Shown in pieces: positions 29,140-41,710 of a DNA stretch of 64,000 bases. This DNA is from Xylocopa sonorina (taxonomy: Eukaryota; Arthropoda; Insecta; Hymenoptera; Apidae). Within the stretch, counting starts at the first letter, position 1, and each line of letters starts with the position of its first letter. Location of the stretch: contig NW_027490119.1 of assembly GCF_050948175.1 (NCBI RefSeq), forward strand, positions 1 to 64,000, read 5' to 3'. Under the pieces are notes generated by a model. It was not told the origin of the DNA. It did no database searches and was given only the letters and a program-made list of their open reading frames with translations. The translations under genes were made by a program, and so were the position numbers.

Positions 29140-30685
29140 CGATATCGCATCTCATTCCAATGTTTCATGATAAGATATAATATTCATTGTGGGGTATTAT
29201 GCATACCTCGTACTCACTTCAAAAGAATGCAAATGCGACACTCCCTTGCATTGAAATAGCGTTTACAGATGACTACGTATCGAATCAATAGGTATCTGAT
29301 GCTTCTTAAGACGGGATATCGCATATCATTTCTATGTCTCGTGATAAGATATAATATTCATTGTGGGGTATTATGCATACCTCGTATTCACTTCAAAAGA
29401 ATGTAGATGCGACACTTCCTTGCTAGGAAATAGCGTTTGCAGATGTCTACGTATCGTGGCAATAGAGTTCTAATGCTTCTCAAAACGCGATATCGCATCA
29501 TATTTCTATGTTTCATGATAAGAGATAGTATTCATTGCGAAGCGTCATGTGAACCTCGTATTCACATCAAAAGAATGTAAATGCGACACTTCCTGGCTAG
29601 GAAACAGCGTTCGCAGATATCTACGTATCGTAGCAATGAAGATCTAATGCTTCTTAAACCGCGATATCGCAACTCATTTCTATGTTTCATGGTAAGATAA
29701 AATAATCATTGCGAAGTGTCACTTATACCTCGTATTCACATCAAAAGAATGTAAATGCGACACTTCCTTGCTAGGAAATCGCGTTTCCAGATGTCTACAT
29801 ATCGAAACAATACAGTTCTAATGCTTCTTAAAGCAAAATGTCGCATCTTATATCTATGTTTCATGATAAGATATAATATTCATTGCGAAGTGTCATGTGC
29901 ACCTCATATTCACTTCAAAAGAATGTAAAGGCGACACTTCCTTGCTATTAAATAGCGTTTGCAAATGTCTACGTATAGTCCTAATAGATTTATAATGCCC
30001 TTTAAATCGCGATATCGCACCTCATTTCTATGTTTCATGATAAGATATAATATTCATAGCGAAGTGTCACGTACACCTCGTATTCACTTCATAAGAATGT
30101 AAATGCGACACTTCCATTCTAGGAAATAGCGATTGCAGATGTCTCCGTATCTAAGCAATAGAGCTCTAATGCTTCTTAAAACGAGATGTCGCATCATATT
30201 TCTATGTTTCATGATAAGAGATAATATTCATTGCGAAGCATCATGTGAACCTCTTATTCACATCAAAAGAATGTAAATGCGACACTTCCTGGCTAGGAAA
30301 CAGCGTTTGCAGATATCTACGTATCGTAGCAATGAAGATCTAATGCTTCTTAAACCGCGATATCGCAACTCATTTCTATGTTTCATGGTAAGATAAAACA
30401 ATCATTGCGAAGTGTCACTTATACCTCGTATTCACATCAAAAGAATGTAAATGCGACACTTCCTTGCTAGGAAATAGCCTTGGCAGATGTCTACGTATGG
30501 AAGCAATAGAGTTCTGATGCTTCTTATAACGAGATATGGCATCTCAATACTATGTTTTATAATAAGATATAATATTCATTGCGAAGTGTCATGCATACCT
30601 CGTATTCCCTTCAAAAGAATGTTAATGCGACACTTCCTTGCAGGGAAATCGCGTTTCCAGATGTCTACGTATCGAAGCAATAGTG
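29140..30685 (+). repeat. Duplicated satellite block E, short copy (1546 bp)
   Basis: Matches 33490-35557 in three collinear pieces. 29140-29400 pairs with 33490-33750 (offset 4350, 25 monomers). 29401-30040 pairs with 34099-34738 (offset 4698, 27 monomers). 30040-30685 pairs with 34912-35557 (offset 4872, 28 monomers). Shared marks include GGGGTATTATGC, AAGCGTCATGTGAACC, CTGGCTAGGAAACAGCG, AAAGCAAAATGTCGC and TAGTCCTAATAGATTTAT. The two copies differ mainly by whole-monomer gains or losses. Confidence 0.85.
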
Positions 30686-32777
30686 CTATATTGCTTCTTA
30701 AATCGCGATATCGCATCTCATTTATATATTTCGTGATAAGATATAATATTCATTGTGGATTGCTATGTATACCTCGTATTCGCTTCAAAAGAATGTAAAT
30801 GCGACACTTCCTTGCTACGAAATATCGTTTGCAGATGTCTACGTATTGTACCAAAGGTGTTCTAATGCTTCTTAAACCGCGATATCGCTCCACATTTCTA
30901 TGTTTCATGATGAGATATAATATTCATTGTGGAGTGTCATGTATACCTCGTATTCACTTCAAAAGAATGTAAATGCGACACTTCCTTCCTAGGAAGTAGC
31001 GTCTGCAGATGTCTACGTATCGTAGCAATAGTGTTCTAATGCTTCTTAAAACGCGATATCGCATCTCATTACTATGTTTCATAATATGATATAATACTCA
31101 TTGCGAATTGTCATGTATAACGCACATAGGCTTCAAATGAATGTAAATGCGACACTACCTTGCTGGGAAATAGCGTTACCAGATGTCTACGTATCGAGGC
31201 AATAGTGTTCTAATGCTTCTTAAATCGCCATACCGCATCTCATTTCTATGTCTCATGATTAGATATAATATTCATTTCGAAGTGTTATTTATACCTCGTA
31301 TTCCTTTCACAAGAATGTAAATGCAACCCTTCCTTGCGAGGAAATAGTGTTTGCAGGTTTCTACGTATCGATGCAATAGAGATCTGATTCTTCTTAAAAC
31401 GCGATATAGCATCTCATTCCTATGTCTCATGATAAGATATAATGTTCATTGCGAAGTGTTATGTATTTCTCGTCTACACTGCAAATCAATGTAAATACGA
31501 CAGTTCCTTGGCAGAAAATAACGAATGTAGATGTCTACGAATCGAAGCAATAGAGTTCTAGTGCTTCTTAAAACGGGATATCGCATCCCATTTATATGTC
31601 TCATGATAAGAAATAATAGCCACTGCGAAGAGTCATGTATAGCTCGTATTCACTTCAATAGAATGTGAATGCGGCACTTCTTTGGTAGGAAGTAGCGTTC
31701 GCAGATGTCTACCTATCGAAGCAATAGAGTTCTAATGCTTCTCGAAACACAAAATCGCATCTCATTTCTATGTTTCATGACAAGATATAATGTTCATTGC
31801 GGAGGGTTATGTATATCTCGTCTATACTTAAAAAGAATGTAAATGGGATACTTCCTTACTAGGAAATAGCTTTACCAGATGTCTACGTATCGAAGCATTA
31901 GAGTTCTAATGCTTCTTAAAATGCAATATCGTATCACATTTCTATGATTCATGACATGGTATAATATTCATTGCGAAGTGTCATGTATTCCTCGTGTTCA
32001 CTTCAAAATAATGTAAATGCGACACTTCCTTGCCATTATATTACGTTTGCAGATGTCTACGTATCGTACCAATGGAGTTCTAAAGCTTTTTAAATTGCGA
32101 TATCGCATCTCATTCCTATTTTTCATGATAAGATATAATATTGATTGTGCAGTGTTATGTATATCTCGTCTACACTTCAAATGAATGTAAATTCGACACT
32201 TGCTTGGGGGGGAATAGTGTTTGCAGATGTCTACATCTTGAAGCAATAGAGTCCTAATGCCTCTTATATCGCAATATCGCATCCCATTTCGATGTTTCAT
32301 GATAACGTATAATATTCATTGCGAAGTGTCATGTATACCTCGTATTCCTTTCAAAAGAATGTAAACGCGACACTTCCTTGGTAGGAAGTATCGTTTGCAG
32401 ATGTCTACGTATCGAAGCAATAGAGTTCCAATGCTTCTTACATCGTCGTATCGCATCTCATTTCTATGTTTCATGATCAGATATAATATTCATTGTGCAG
32501 TGTTATGTATGAAGCGTATTTACTTCAAAAGAATTTAAATGTGGCACTTCCTTGGTAGGAAATAGCGTTTGAAGATGTCTACGTATCGTAGCAATAGAGT
32601 TCTAAAGATTCTTAAAACGCGATAACGCATCTCATTTCTATGCTTCATCATAAGATACAATATTAATTGCCAAGTGTTATGTATTCCTCGTCTACACTTC
32701 AAATGAATCTAAATGTGACACTTCCTTGCTAGGAAATAGCGTTGGCAGATGCCTACGTATCGAAGCAGTAGGGTTCT

Positions 32778-33888
32778 AATGCTTCATAAAACGTGATATC
32801 GCATCTTACTTCTATGTTTCATGATAAGATATAATATTCATTGGGAAGTGTTATGTATACCTCGCATTAACTTCAAAAGAATATAAATGCGACACTTGCT
32901 TGCTAGGATATAGCGTTTGCAGATTTCTGCGTATCGTGGCATTAGATTTCTATTGCATCTTAAAACGACATACCGCATCTCATTCCTATGTTTCATGGTA
33001 CGATATATTATACATTGCGAAGTCTCACGTATACCTCGCATACTCTTCAAATGAATGTAAATGCGACACTTCCTTGCTAGGAAATAGCGTTTGCAGATGT
33101 CTACGTATCGTGGCAATAGAGTTCTAATGCTTCTCAAAACGCGATATCGCATCTCATTTCTATGTTTCATGATAAGATATAATATGCATTGCGAAGAGTC
33201 ATGTATTCCTCGTCTGCACTTCAAATGAATGTAAATGCGACACTTCCTTGCTAGGAAATAGCGTTTATAGATGTATACGTATCATAGCAATAGAGCTCTA
33301 ATGCTACTTAAAACGCGATATCGCATCTCATTTCTATGTTTCATGATAGGACATAATATACATTTAGGAGGGTTATGCATATCTCGTCTACACTTAAAAA
33401 GAATGTAAATGCGACACTTCCTTGCTAGGAAATAGCTTTTCCAGATGTCTACGTATCGTAGCAATAGTGTTCTAATGCTTCTTAAAGAGCGATATCGCAT
33501 CTCATTCCAATGTTTCATGATAAGATATAATATTCATTGTGGGGTATTATGCATACCTCGTACTCACTTCAAAAGAATGCAAATGCGACACTCCCTTGCA
33601 TTGAAATAGCGTTTACAGATGACTACGTATCGAATCAATAGGGATCTGATGCTTCTTAAAACGGGATATCGCATATCATTTCTATGTCTCGTGATAAGAT
33701 ATAATATTCATTGTGGGGTATTATGCATACCTCGTATTCACTTCAAAAAAATGCAAATGCGGCACTGCCTTGCTAGGAAGTAGCGTATGCAGATGTCTAC
33801 GTATCGAAGCAATAGATTTCTAATGCTTCTTAAAATGGGATATCGCATCTCATTTCTATGTTTCATGATAAGATATAATATTCATTGT
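32778..33888 (+). repeat. Duplicated satellite block D, first copy (about 1.1 kb)
   Basis: Matches 35562-36672 at a constant offset of 2784 bp, exactly 16 monomers. Over about 1.1 kb I noticed three differences: G/T at 33215 against 35999, G/T in ATTCATTGTGGGG against ATTCATTTTGGGG, and TTAAAACGGG against TTAAGACGGG. The copy ends after TAATATTCATTG, where one continues TGCAATG and the other CGAAGTTTC. Confidence 0.88.
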
Positions 33889-35557
33889 GCAATGTTATGT
33901 GTACCTCGCATTCACTTCAAAAGAATGTAAATGCGAGACTTCCTTGCTAGGAAATAGCATTTGCAGATGTCTACGTATCGTAGCAACAGTGTTCTAATGC
34001 TTCTTAAATCGCGAGATCGCATCTCATTTCTATGTTTCACGATAAGATATAATATTCATTGTGGAGTGGTATGTATACCTCGCATTCACTTCAAAAGAAT
34101 GTAGATGCGACACTTCCTTGCTAGGAAATAGTGTTTGCAGATGTCTACGTATCGTGGCAATAGAGTTCTAATGCTTCTCAAAACGCGATATCGCATCATA
34201 TTTCTATGTTTCATGATAAGAGATAGTATTCATTGCGAAGCGTCATGTGAACCTCGTATTCACATCAAAGGAATGTAAATGCGACACTTCCTGGCTAGGA
34301 AACAGCGTTCGCAGATATCTACGTATCGTAGCAATGAAGATCTAATGCTTCTTAAACCGCGATATCGCAACTCATTTCTATGTTTCATGGTAAGATAAAA
34401 TAATCATTGCGAAGTGTCACTTATACCTCGTATTCACATCAAAAGAATGTAAATGCGACACTTCCTTGCTAGGAAATCGCGCTTCCAGATGTCTACATAT
34501 CGAAACAATACAGTTCTAATGCTTCTTAAAGCAAAATGTCGCATCTTATATCTATGTTTCATGATAAGATATAATATTCATTGCGAAGTGTCATGTGCAC
34601 CTCATATTCACTTCAAAAGAATGTAAAGGCGACACTTCCTTGCTATTAAATAGCGTTTGCAAATGTCTACGTATAGTCCTAATAGATTTATAATGCCCTT
34701 TAAATCGCGATATCGCATCTCATTTCTATGTTTCATGATAACATATAATATTCATTGCGAAGTGTCATGTATACCTCGCATACACGTCAAATGAATGTAA
34801 ATGTGACACTTCATTGCTAGGAAATAGCGTTTGCTGATGTCAACGTATCGAAACAAAAGTGTTCTAATGCTTCTTAAAACTAGATGTCGCATCGCATTTC
34901 TATGTTTCATGATAAGATATAATATTCATTGCGAAGTGTCACGTACACCTCGTATTCACTTCATAAGAATGTAAATGCGACACTTCCATTCTAGGAAATA
35001 GCGATTGCAGATGCCTCCGTATCTAAGCAATAGAGCTCTAATGCTTCTTAAAACGAGATGTCGCATCATATTTCTATGTTTCATGATAAGAGATAATATT
35101 CATTGCGAAGCGTCATGTGAACCTCTTATTCACATCAAAAGAATGTAAATGCGACACTTCCTGGCTAGGAAACAGCGTTTGCAGATATCTACGTATCGTA
35201 GCAAAGAAGATCTAATGCTTCTTAAACCGCGATATCGCAACCCATTTCTATGTTTCATGGTAAGATAAAACAATCATTGCGAAGTGTCACTTATACCTCG
35301 TATTCAAATCAAAAGAATGTAAATGCGACACTTCCTTGCTAGGAAATAGCCTTGGCAGATGTCTACGTATGGAAGCAATAGAGTTCTGATGCTTCTTATA
35401 ACGAGATATGGCATCTCAATACTATGTTTTATAATAAGATATAATATTCATTGCGAAGTGTCATGCATACCTCGTATTCCCTTCAAAAGAATGTTAATGC
35501 GACACTTCCTTGCAGGGAAATCGCGTTTCCAGATGTCTACGTATCGAAGCAATAGTG
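33490..35557 (+). repeat. Duplicated satellite block E, long copy (2068 bp)
   Basis: Long partner of 29140-30685. It carries two extra monomers at 33751-34098 and one at about 34739-34911; the 522-bp length difference is exactly 3 x 174. It overlaps the end of the first copy of block D and abuts the second copy at about 35560. Confidence 0.85.
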
Positions 35558-35561
35558 TTAT

Positions 35562-36672
35562 AATGCTTCATAAAACGTGATATCGCATCTTACTTCTATG
35601 TTTCATGATAAGATATAATATTCATTGGGAAGTGTTATGTATACCTCGCATTAACTTCAAAAGAATATAAATGCGACACTTGCTTGCTAGGATATAGCGT
35701 TTGCAGATTTCTGCGTATCGTGGCATTAGATTTCTATTGCATCTTAAAACGACATACCGCATCTCATTCCTATGTTTCATGGTACGATATATTATACATT
35801 GCGAAGTCTCACGTATACCTCGCATACTCTTCAAATGAATGTAAATGCGACACTTCCTTGCTAGGAAATAGCGTTTGCAGATGTCTACGTATCGTGGCAA
35901 TAGAGTTCTAATGCTTCTCAAAACGCGATATCGCATCTCATTTCTATGTTTCATGATAAGATATAATATGCATTGCGAAGAGTCATGTATTCCTCGTCTT
36001 CACTTCAAATGAATGTAAATGCGACACTTCCTTGCTAGGAAATAGCGTTTATAGATGTATACGTATCATAGCAATAGAGCTCTAATGCTACTTAAAACGC
36101 GATATCGCATCTCATTTCTATGTTTCATGATAGGACATAATATACATTTAGGAGGGTTATGCATATCTCGTCTACACTTAAAAAGAATGTAAATGCGACA
36201 CTTCCTTGCTAGGAAATAGCTTTTCCAGATGTCTACGTATCGTAGCAATAGTGTTCTAATGCTTCTTAAAGAGCGATATCGCATCTCATTCCAATGTTTC
36301 ATGATAAGATATAATATTCATTTTGGGGTATTATGCATACCTCGTACTCACTTCAAAAGAATGCAAATGCGACACTCCCTTGCATTGAAATAGCGTTTAC
36401 AGATGACTACGTATCGAATCAATAGGGATCTGATGCTTCTTAAGACGGGATATCGCATATCATTTCTATGTCTCGTGATAAGATATAATATTCATTGTGG
36501 GGTATTATGCATACCTCGTATTCACTTCAAAAAAATGCAAATGCGGCACTGCCTTGCTAGGAAGTAGCGTATGCAGATGTCTACGTATCGAAGCAATAGA
36601 TTTCTAATGCTTCTTAAAATGGGATATCGCATCTCATTTCTATGTTTCATGATAAGATATAATATTCATTGC
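35562..36672 (+). repeat. Duplicated satellite block D, second copy
   Basis: Second copy of 32778-33888, joined on its left to block E at about 35560. Its right part is the first unit of the five-monomer tandem duplication that starts at 35971. Confidence 0.88.
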
Positions 36673-37710
36673 GAAGTTTCATGTATTCCTCGTATTCACT
36701 TCAGACGAATGTAAATGCTACACTTCCTTGCTAGGGAATAGCGTTTGCAGATGTCTACGTATTGAAGCAATAGAGTTCTAATGCTTCATGAAACGGGATA
36801 TCGCATCTCATTTCTATGCTTCATGATAAGATATAATATTCATTGCGAAGAGTCATGTATTCCTCGTCTTCACTTCAAATGAATGTAAATGCGACACTTC
36901 CTTGCTAGGAAATAGCGTTTATAGATGTATACGTATCATAGCAATAGAGCTCTAATGCTACTTAAAACGCGATATCGCATCTCATTTCTATGTTTCATGA
37001 TAGGACATAATATACATTTAGGAGGGTTATGCATATCTCGTCTACACTTAAAAAGAATGTAAATGCGACACTTCCTTGCTAGGAAATAGCTTTTCCAGAT
37101 GTCTACGTATCGTAGCAATAGTGTTCTAATGCTTCTTAAAGAGCGATATCGCATCTCATTCCAATGTTTCATGATAAGATATAATATTCATTTTGGGGTA
37201 TTATGCATACCTCGTACTCACTTCAAAAGAATGCAAATGCGACACTCCCTTGCATTGAAATAGCGTTTACAGATGACTACGTATCGAATCAATAGGGATC
37301 TGATGCTTCTTAAGACGGGATATCGCATATCATTTCTATGTCTCGTGATAAGATATAATATTCATTGTGGGGTATTATGCATACCTCGTATTCACTTCAA
37401 AAAAATGCAAATGCGGCACTGCCTTGCTAGGAAGTAGCGTATGCAGATGTCTACGTATCGAAGCAATAGATTTCTAATGCTTCTTAAAATGGGATATCGC
37501 ATCTCATTTCTATGTTTCATGATAAGATATAATATTCATTGCGAAGTTTCATGTATTCCTCGTATTCACTTCAGACGAATGTAAATGCTACACTTCCTTG
37601 CTAGGGAATAGCGTTTGCAGATGTCTACGTATTGAAGCAATAGAGTTCTAATGCTTCATGAAACGGGATATCGCATCTCATTTCTATGCTTCATGATAAG
37701 ATATAATATT
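35971..37710 (+). repeat. Five-monomer (870-bp) unit in tandem, two copies, no difference seen
   Basis: CATTGCGAAGAGTCATG at 35971 recurs at 36841 and every landmark checked between them repeats at +870: GTTTATAGATGTATACG, ATTTAGGAGGGTTATGC, GAGCGATATCGC, ATTTTGGGG, AAAAAATGCAAATGCGG and GTAAATGCTACACTTCC. The second unit ends at about 37710, where GCGAAGTTCATG replaces GCGAAGAGTCATG. The units look identical by eye, so the duplication is very recent or is an assembly artefact. Confidence 0.88.
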
Positions 37711-39100
37711 CATTGCGAAGTTCATGTATTCCTCGTATTCACTTCAAATGAATGTAAATGCGACACTTCCTTGCTAGGAAATAGCGTTTGCAGATTTCTG
37801 CGTATCGTAGCATTAGATTTCTATTGCATCTCAAAACGCGATATCGCATCTCATTCCTATGTTTCATGATAAGATACAATATTTATTGCGAAGTGTCACG
37901 TATACATCGCATACAGTACAAATGAATGTAAATGCGACACTTCCTTGCTAGGAAATAGCGTTTGCAGACGTCTACGTATCGAAGCAATAGAGTTCTAATG
38001 CTTCTTGATACGGGATATCGCATCTCATTTCTATGTTTCATGATAAGATATAATATTCATTGCGAAGTTTCATGTATTCCTCGTATTCACTACAAATGAG
38101 TGTAAATGCGACACTTCCTTGCTAGGAAATAGAGTTTGCAGATGTTTACGTATCGAAGCAATAGAGTTCTAATGCTTCTTGAAACGGGATATCGAATCTC
38201 ATTACTGTGTTTCATGATAAGATATAATATTCATTGCGAAGTTTCATGTATTCCTCGTATTCACATCAAAAGAAATGTAAATGCGACACTTCCTTGCTAG
38301 GAAATAGAGTTTGCAGATGTCTACGTATCGTAGCAAGCGTGTTATAATGGCTCTTAAAACGAGATATCGCATCTCATTTCTATGTTTCATGACAACATAT
38401 AATATTCATTGCGAAGTGTTATGTATGCCTCGCATACACTTCAAATGAATGTAAGTGCGACACTTCCTAGCTAGGAAATAGCGATTGCAGATGTCTACGT
38501 ATCGAAGCAATAGAGTTTTAATGCTTCTTGAAACGGGATATCGCATCTCATTTCTATGCTTCATGATAAGATATAATATTCATTGCGAAGTTTCATGTAT
38601 TCCTCGTATTCACTTCAAATGAATGTCAATGCGACACTTCCATTCTAGCAAATAGCGTATCCAGATGTCTACGTATCGAAGCAACAGTGTTCTAATGCTA
38701 CTTTAAACGCGATATCGCATTTCATTTCTATGTCTCATGATAAGATATAATATTCATTGTGCAGTGTTATGTATACCTCGTATTCACATCAAAAGAATGT
38801 AATAGGGACACTTCCTAGCTAAGAAATGGCGTTTCCAGATGTCTACGTATTTCAAAAATAGAGTTCTAATGCCTCTTAAAACGGGATGTCGCAACTCATT
38901 TCTATGTTTCGTGATCAGGTATAATATTCAATGTGGATTGTTATGTATTCCTGGTATTCACTTCAAAACAATGTAAATGCGACACTTCCTAGCTAGGAAA
39001 TAGCGTTTGCAGATGTCTCCATATCGAAGCAAAAGGGGTTCTAATGCTTCTTAAGCCTCGATATCGCATCTCATTTCTATGTTTCGTGATAAGATATAAT

Positions 39101-41710
39101 ATTCATTGCGAATGGTTATGCATATCTCGTCTACTCTTAAAAAGAATGTAAATGCGACACTTCCTTGCTAGGAAGTAGCGTTTCCTGATATCCACGTATC
39201 GAAGCAATAGAGTTCTAATGCTACTTAAAACGGGATATCGCATCTCATTTCTATGTTCCATGATAAAATATAATACTCATTGCAAAGTGTCATGTATACC
39301 TGGCATTCACATCAAAGGAATGTAAATGCGACACTTCCTTCCTAGGAAATAGAGTTAGCAGATGTCTACGTATCGTAGCAATAGAGTTCTACCGCTCCAT
39401 AAAACGCGATATCGCATCCCATTTCTATGTTTCATGATAAGATATAATATTCATTGTGGAGTGCTTCGTATACCTCGTATTCACTTCAAAAGAATGTCAA
39501 TGCGACACTTCCATTCTAGCAAATAGCGTATCCAGATGTCTACGTATCGAAGCAATAGTGTTCTAATGCTACTTTAAACGCGATATCGCATCTCATTTCT
39601 ACGTCTCATGATAAGATATAATATTCATTGTGCAGTGTTATGTATACCTCGTATTCACTTCAAAAGAATGTAATAGGGACACTTCCTAGCTAAGAAATGG
39701 CGTTTCCAGATGTCTACGTATCGCAACAAAAGAGTTCCAATGCCTCTTAAAACGAGATGTCGCAACTCATTTCTATGTTTCGTGATCAGGTATAATATAC
39801 ATTGTGGATTGTCATGTATTCCTCGTATTCACTTCAAAAGAATGTAAATGCGACACTTCCCTGCAAGGAAATAGCGTTTCCTGATGTCTACGTATCGTAG
39901 CTCTAGAGATCTAATGCTCCTTAAATCGCGATATCGCATCTCATTTCTATGTTTCATGATAAGATATAATATTCATTATGGACTGTTATGTATACCTCGC
40001 ATTCTCTTCAAAAGAATGTAAATGCGACACTTCCTTGCTAGGAAATATCGTTTGCAGATGTCTACGCATCCTAGCAATAGAGTTCTAATGCTTCTTAAAA
40101 CGCGAAATCGCATCTCATTTCTACGTTTCACGATAAGATACAATAATGATTGGGAAGTGTCGTGTATACCTCGCATTCACTTCAAATGAATGTAAATGCG
40201 ACACTTCCTAGCTAGGATATAGCGATGGCAGATGTCTACGTATGGAAGCAATAGAGTTCTAGTGCTTTTTAAATCGCGATATCGCATCTCATTTCTATGT
40301 TTCATGATAAGATATAATATTCATTTCGAAGTGTCATGTATACCTCGTATTCACTTCAAAAGAGTGTAAATGCGATACTTTCTCGCTAGGACGTAGCGTT
40401 TGCAGACATCTACGAATCGAAGCAATGGAGTTCTAATGTTTCTTAAAACGAGATATCGCATCTCATTTCTATGTTTCATGATAAGGCACAATATTCATTG
40501 CGAAGTGTCATGTATACCTCGTATTCACTCCAAAGAATGTAAGTGCGACACTTCCTTGCCAGGAAGTAGCGTTTGCAGATGTCTACGTATCGAAGCAATA
40601 GTGTCCTAATGCTTCTTAAAACGCGATATCGCATCTCATTTCTATGTTTCATGATAAAATATAATATTCATTGAGGAGGGTTATGTATATCTCGCTTAAA
40701 CTTAAAAAGAATGTAAACGCGACACATCCTTGCTAGGATATAGCGTTTCCAGATGTCTATGTATCGTAGCAATAGTGTTCTAATGTCTCTTATATCGCTA
40801 TATCGCATCCTATTTCTATGTTTCATGATAAGACATAATATTCAATGCGGAGTGTCATGTATTCCTCATATTCACTTCAAAAGAATGTAAATGCGACACT
40901 TCCATGCTAGGAAATAGCGTTTGCAGATGTCTCCGTATCGAAGCAATAGGGTTCTAATGCTTCTTAAATCGCGATATAGAATCTCGTTTCTATGTTACGT
41001 GATAAGGTATAATTTTCATTGTGGAGTGCTATGTATACCGCGTATTCACTTCAAAAGAATGTAAATGCGACACTTCCTTCCCAGGATATAGCGTTTGCAG
41101 ATGTCTATGTATCGTAGCAATAGTGTTCTAATGATTCTTATATCGCTATATCGCATCCTATTTGTATGTTTCATGATAAGACATAATATTCAATGCGGAG
41201 TGTCATGTATTCCTCATATTCACTTCAAAAGAATGTAAATGCGACACTTCCATGCTAGGAAATAGCGTTTGCAGATGTCTCCGTATCGAAGCAATAGGGT
41301 TCTAATGCTTCTTAAATCGCGATATAGAATCTCGTTTCTATGTTACGTGATAAGATATAATATTCATTGTGCAGTGTTATGTATACCTCGTATTCACTTC
41401 AAAATGGTGTCAATGCGGCACTTCCTTGCTAGGAAATAGCGATTGCAGATGTATACGTATCGAAGCAATAGAGTTCCAATGCTTCTCAGAACGCGATATA
41501 GCATCTCATTTCTATGTTTCATGGTAAGACATAATAGTCACTGCTAAGTGTTATGTATACCTCGTCTTCACCTAAAAAGTATGTAAATGAGACACTTCCT
41601 TGCTTGGAAATAGCGTTTCCGGATGTCTACGTATCGTAGCAGCAGAGTTCTAAATCTTCATAAATTCAAGGTATCGCATCCCATTTCTATGTTTCATGAT
41701 GAGATATAAT
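39101..41710 (+). repeat. Fifteen-monomer (2610-bp) tandem duplication, unit 1
   Basis: Begins ATTCATTGCGAATGG, with the same junction at 41711. Landmarks throughout recur at exactly +2610: GTGCTTCGTATACC, AATAGGGACACTTCC, ATTATGGACTG, AAGTGTCGTGTATACC and AAATTCAAGGTATCG. The only difference I noticed is A at 40251 against G at 42861. The unit contains an internal two-monomer repeat at about 40734-41360. Confidence 0.9.
40734..41360 (+). repeat. Two-monomer (348-bp) higher-order repeat G, first site
   Basis: The pair is marked by CCAGGATATAGCG, GTCTATGTATCG, TTATATCGCTATATCGC, TCAATGCGGAGTG, GATATAGAATCTCG and TGTTACGTGATAAGG. It occurs as a partial unit (40734-41012) plus a full unit (41013-41360), and again inside the tandem duplicate at 43344-43970. 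Confidence 0.8.

Noticed and set aside
32838..33224. 128-codon minus-strand open frame, and dozens of similar shorter frames on both strands across the array
   Set aside because: The product is just the satellite monomer translated, with a 58-residue period and one copy-dependent stop per unit. There is no domain, no promoter context and no sign of selection, so it is not annotated as a gene.
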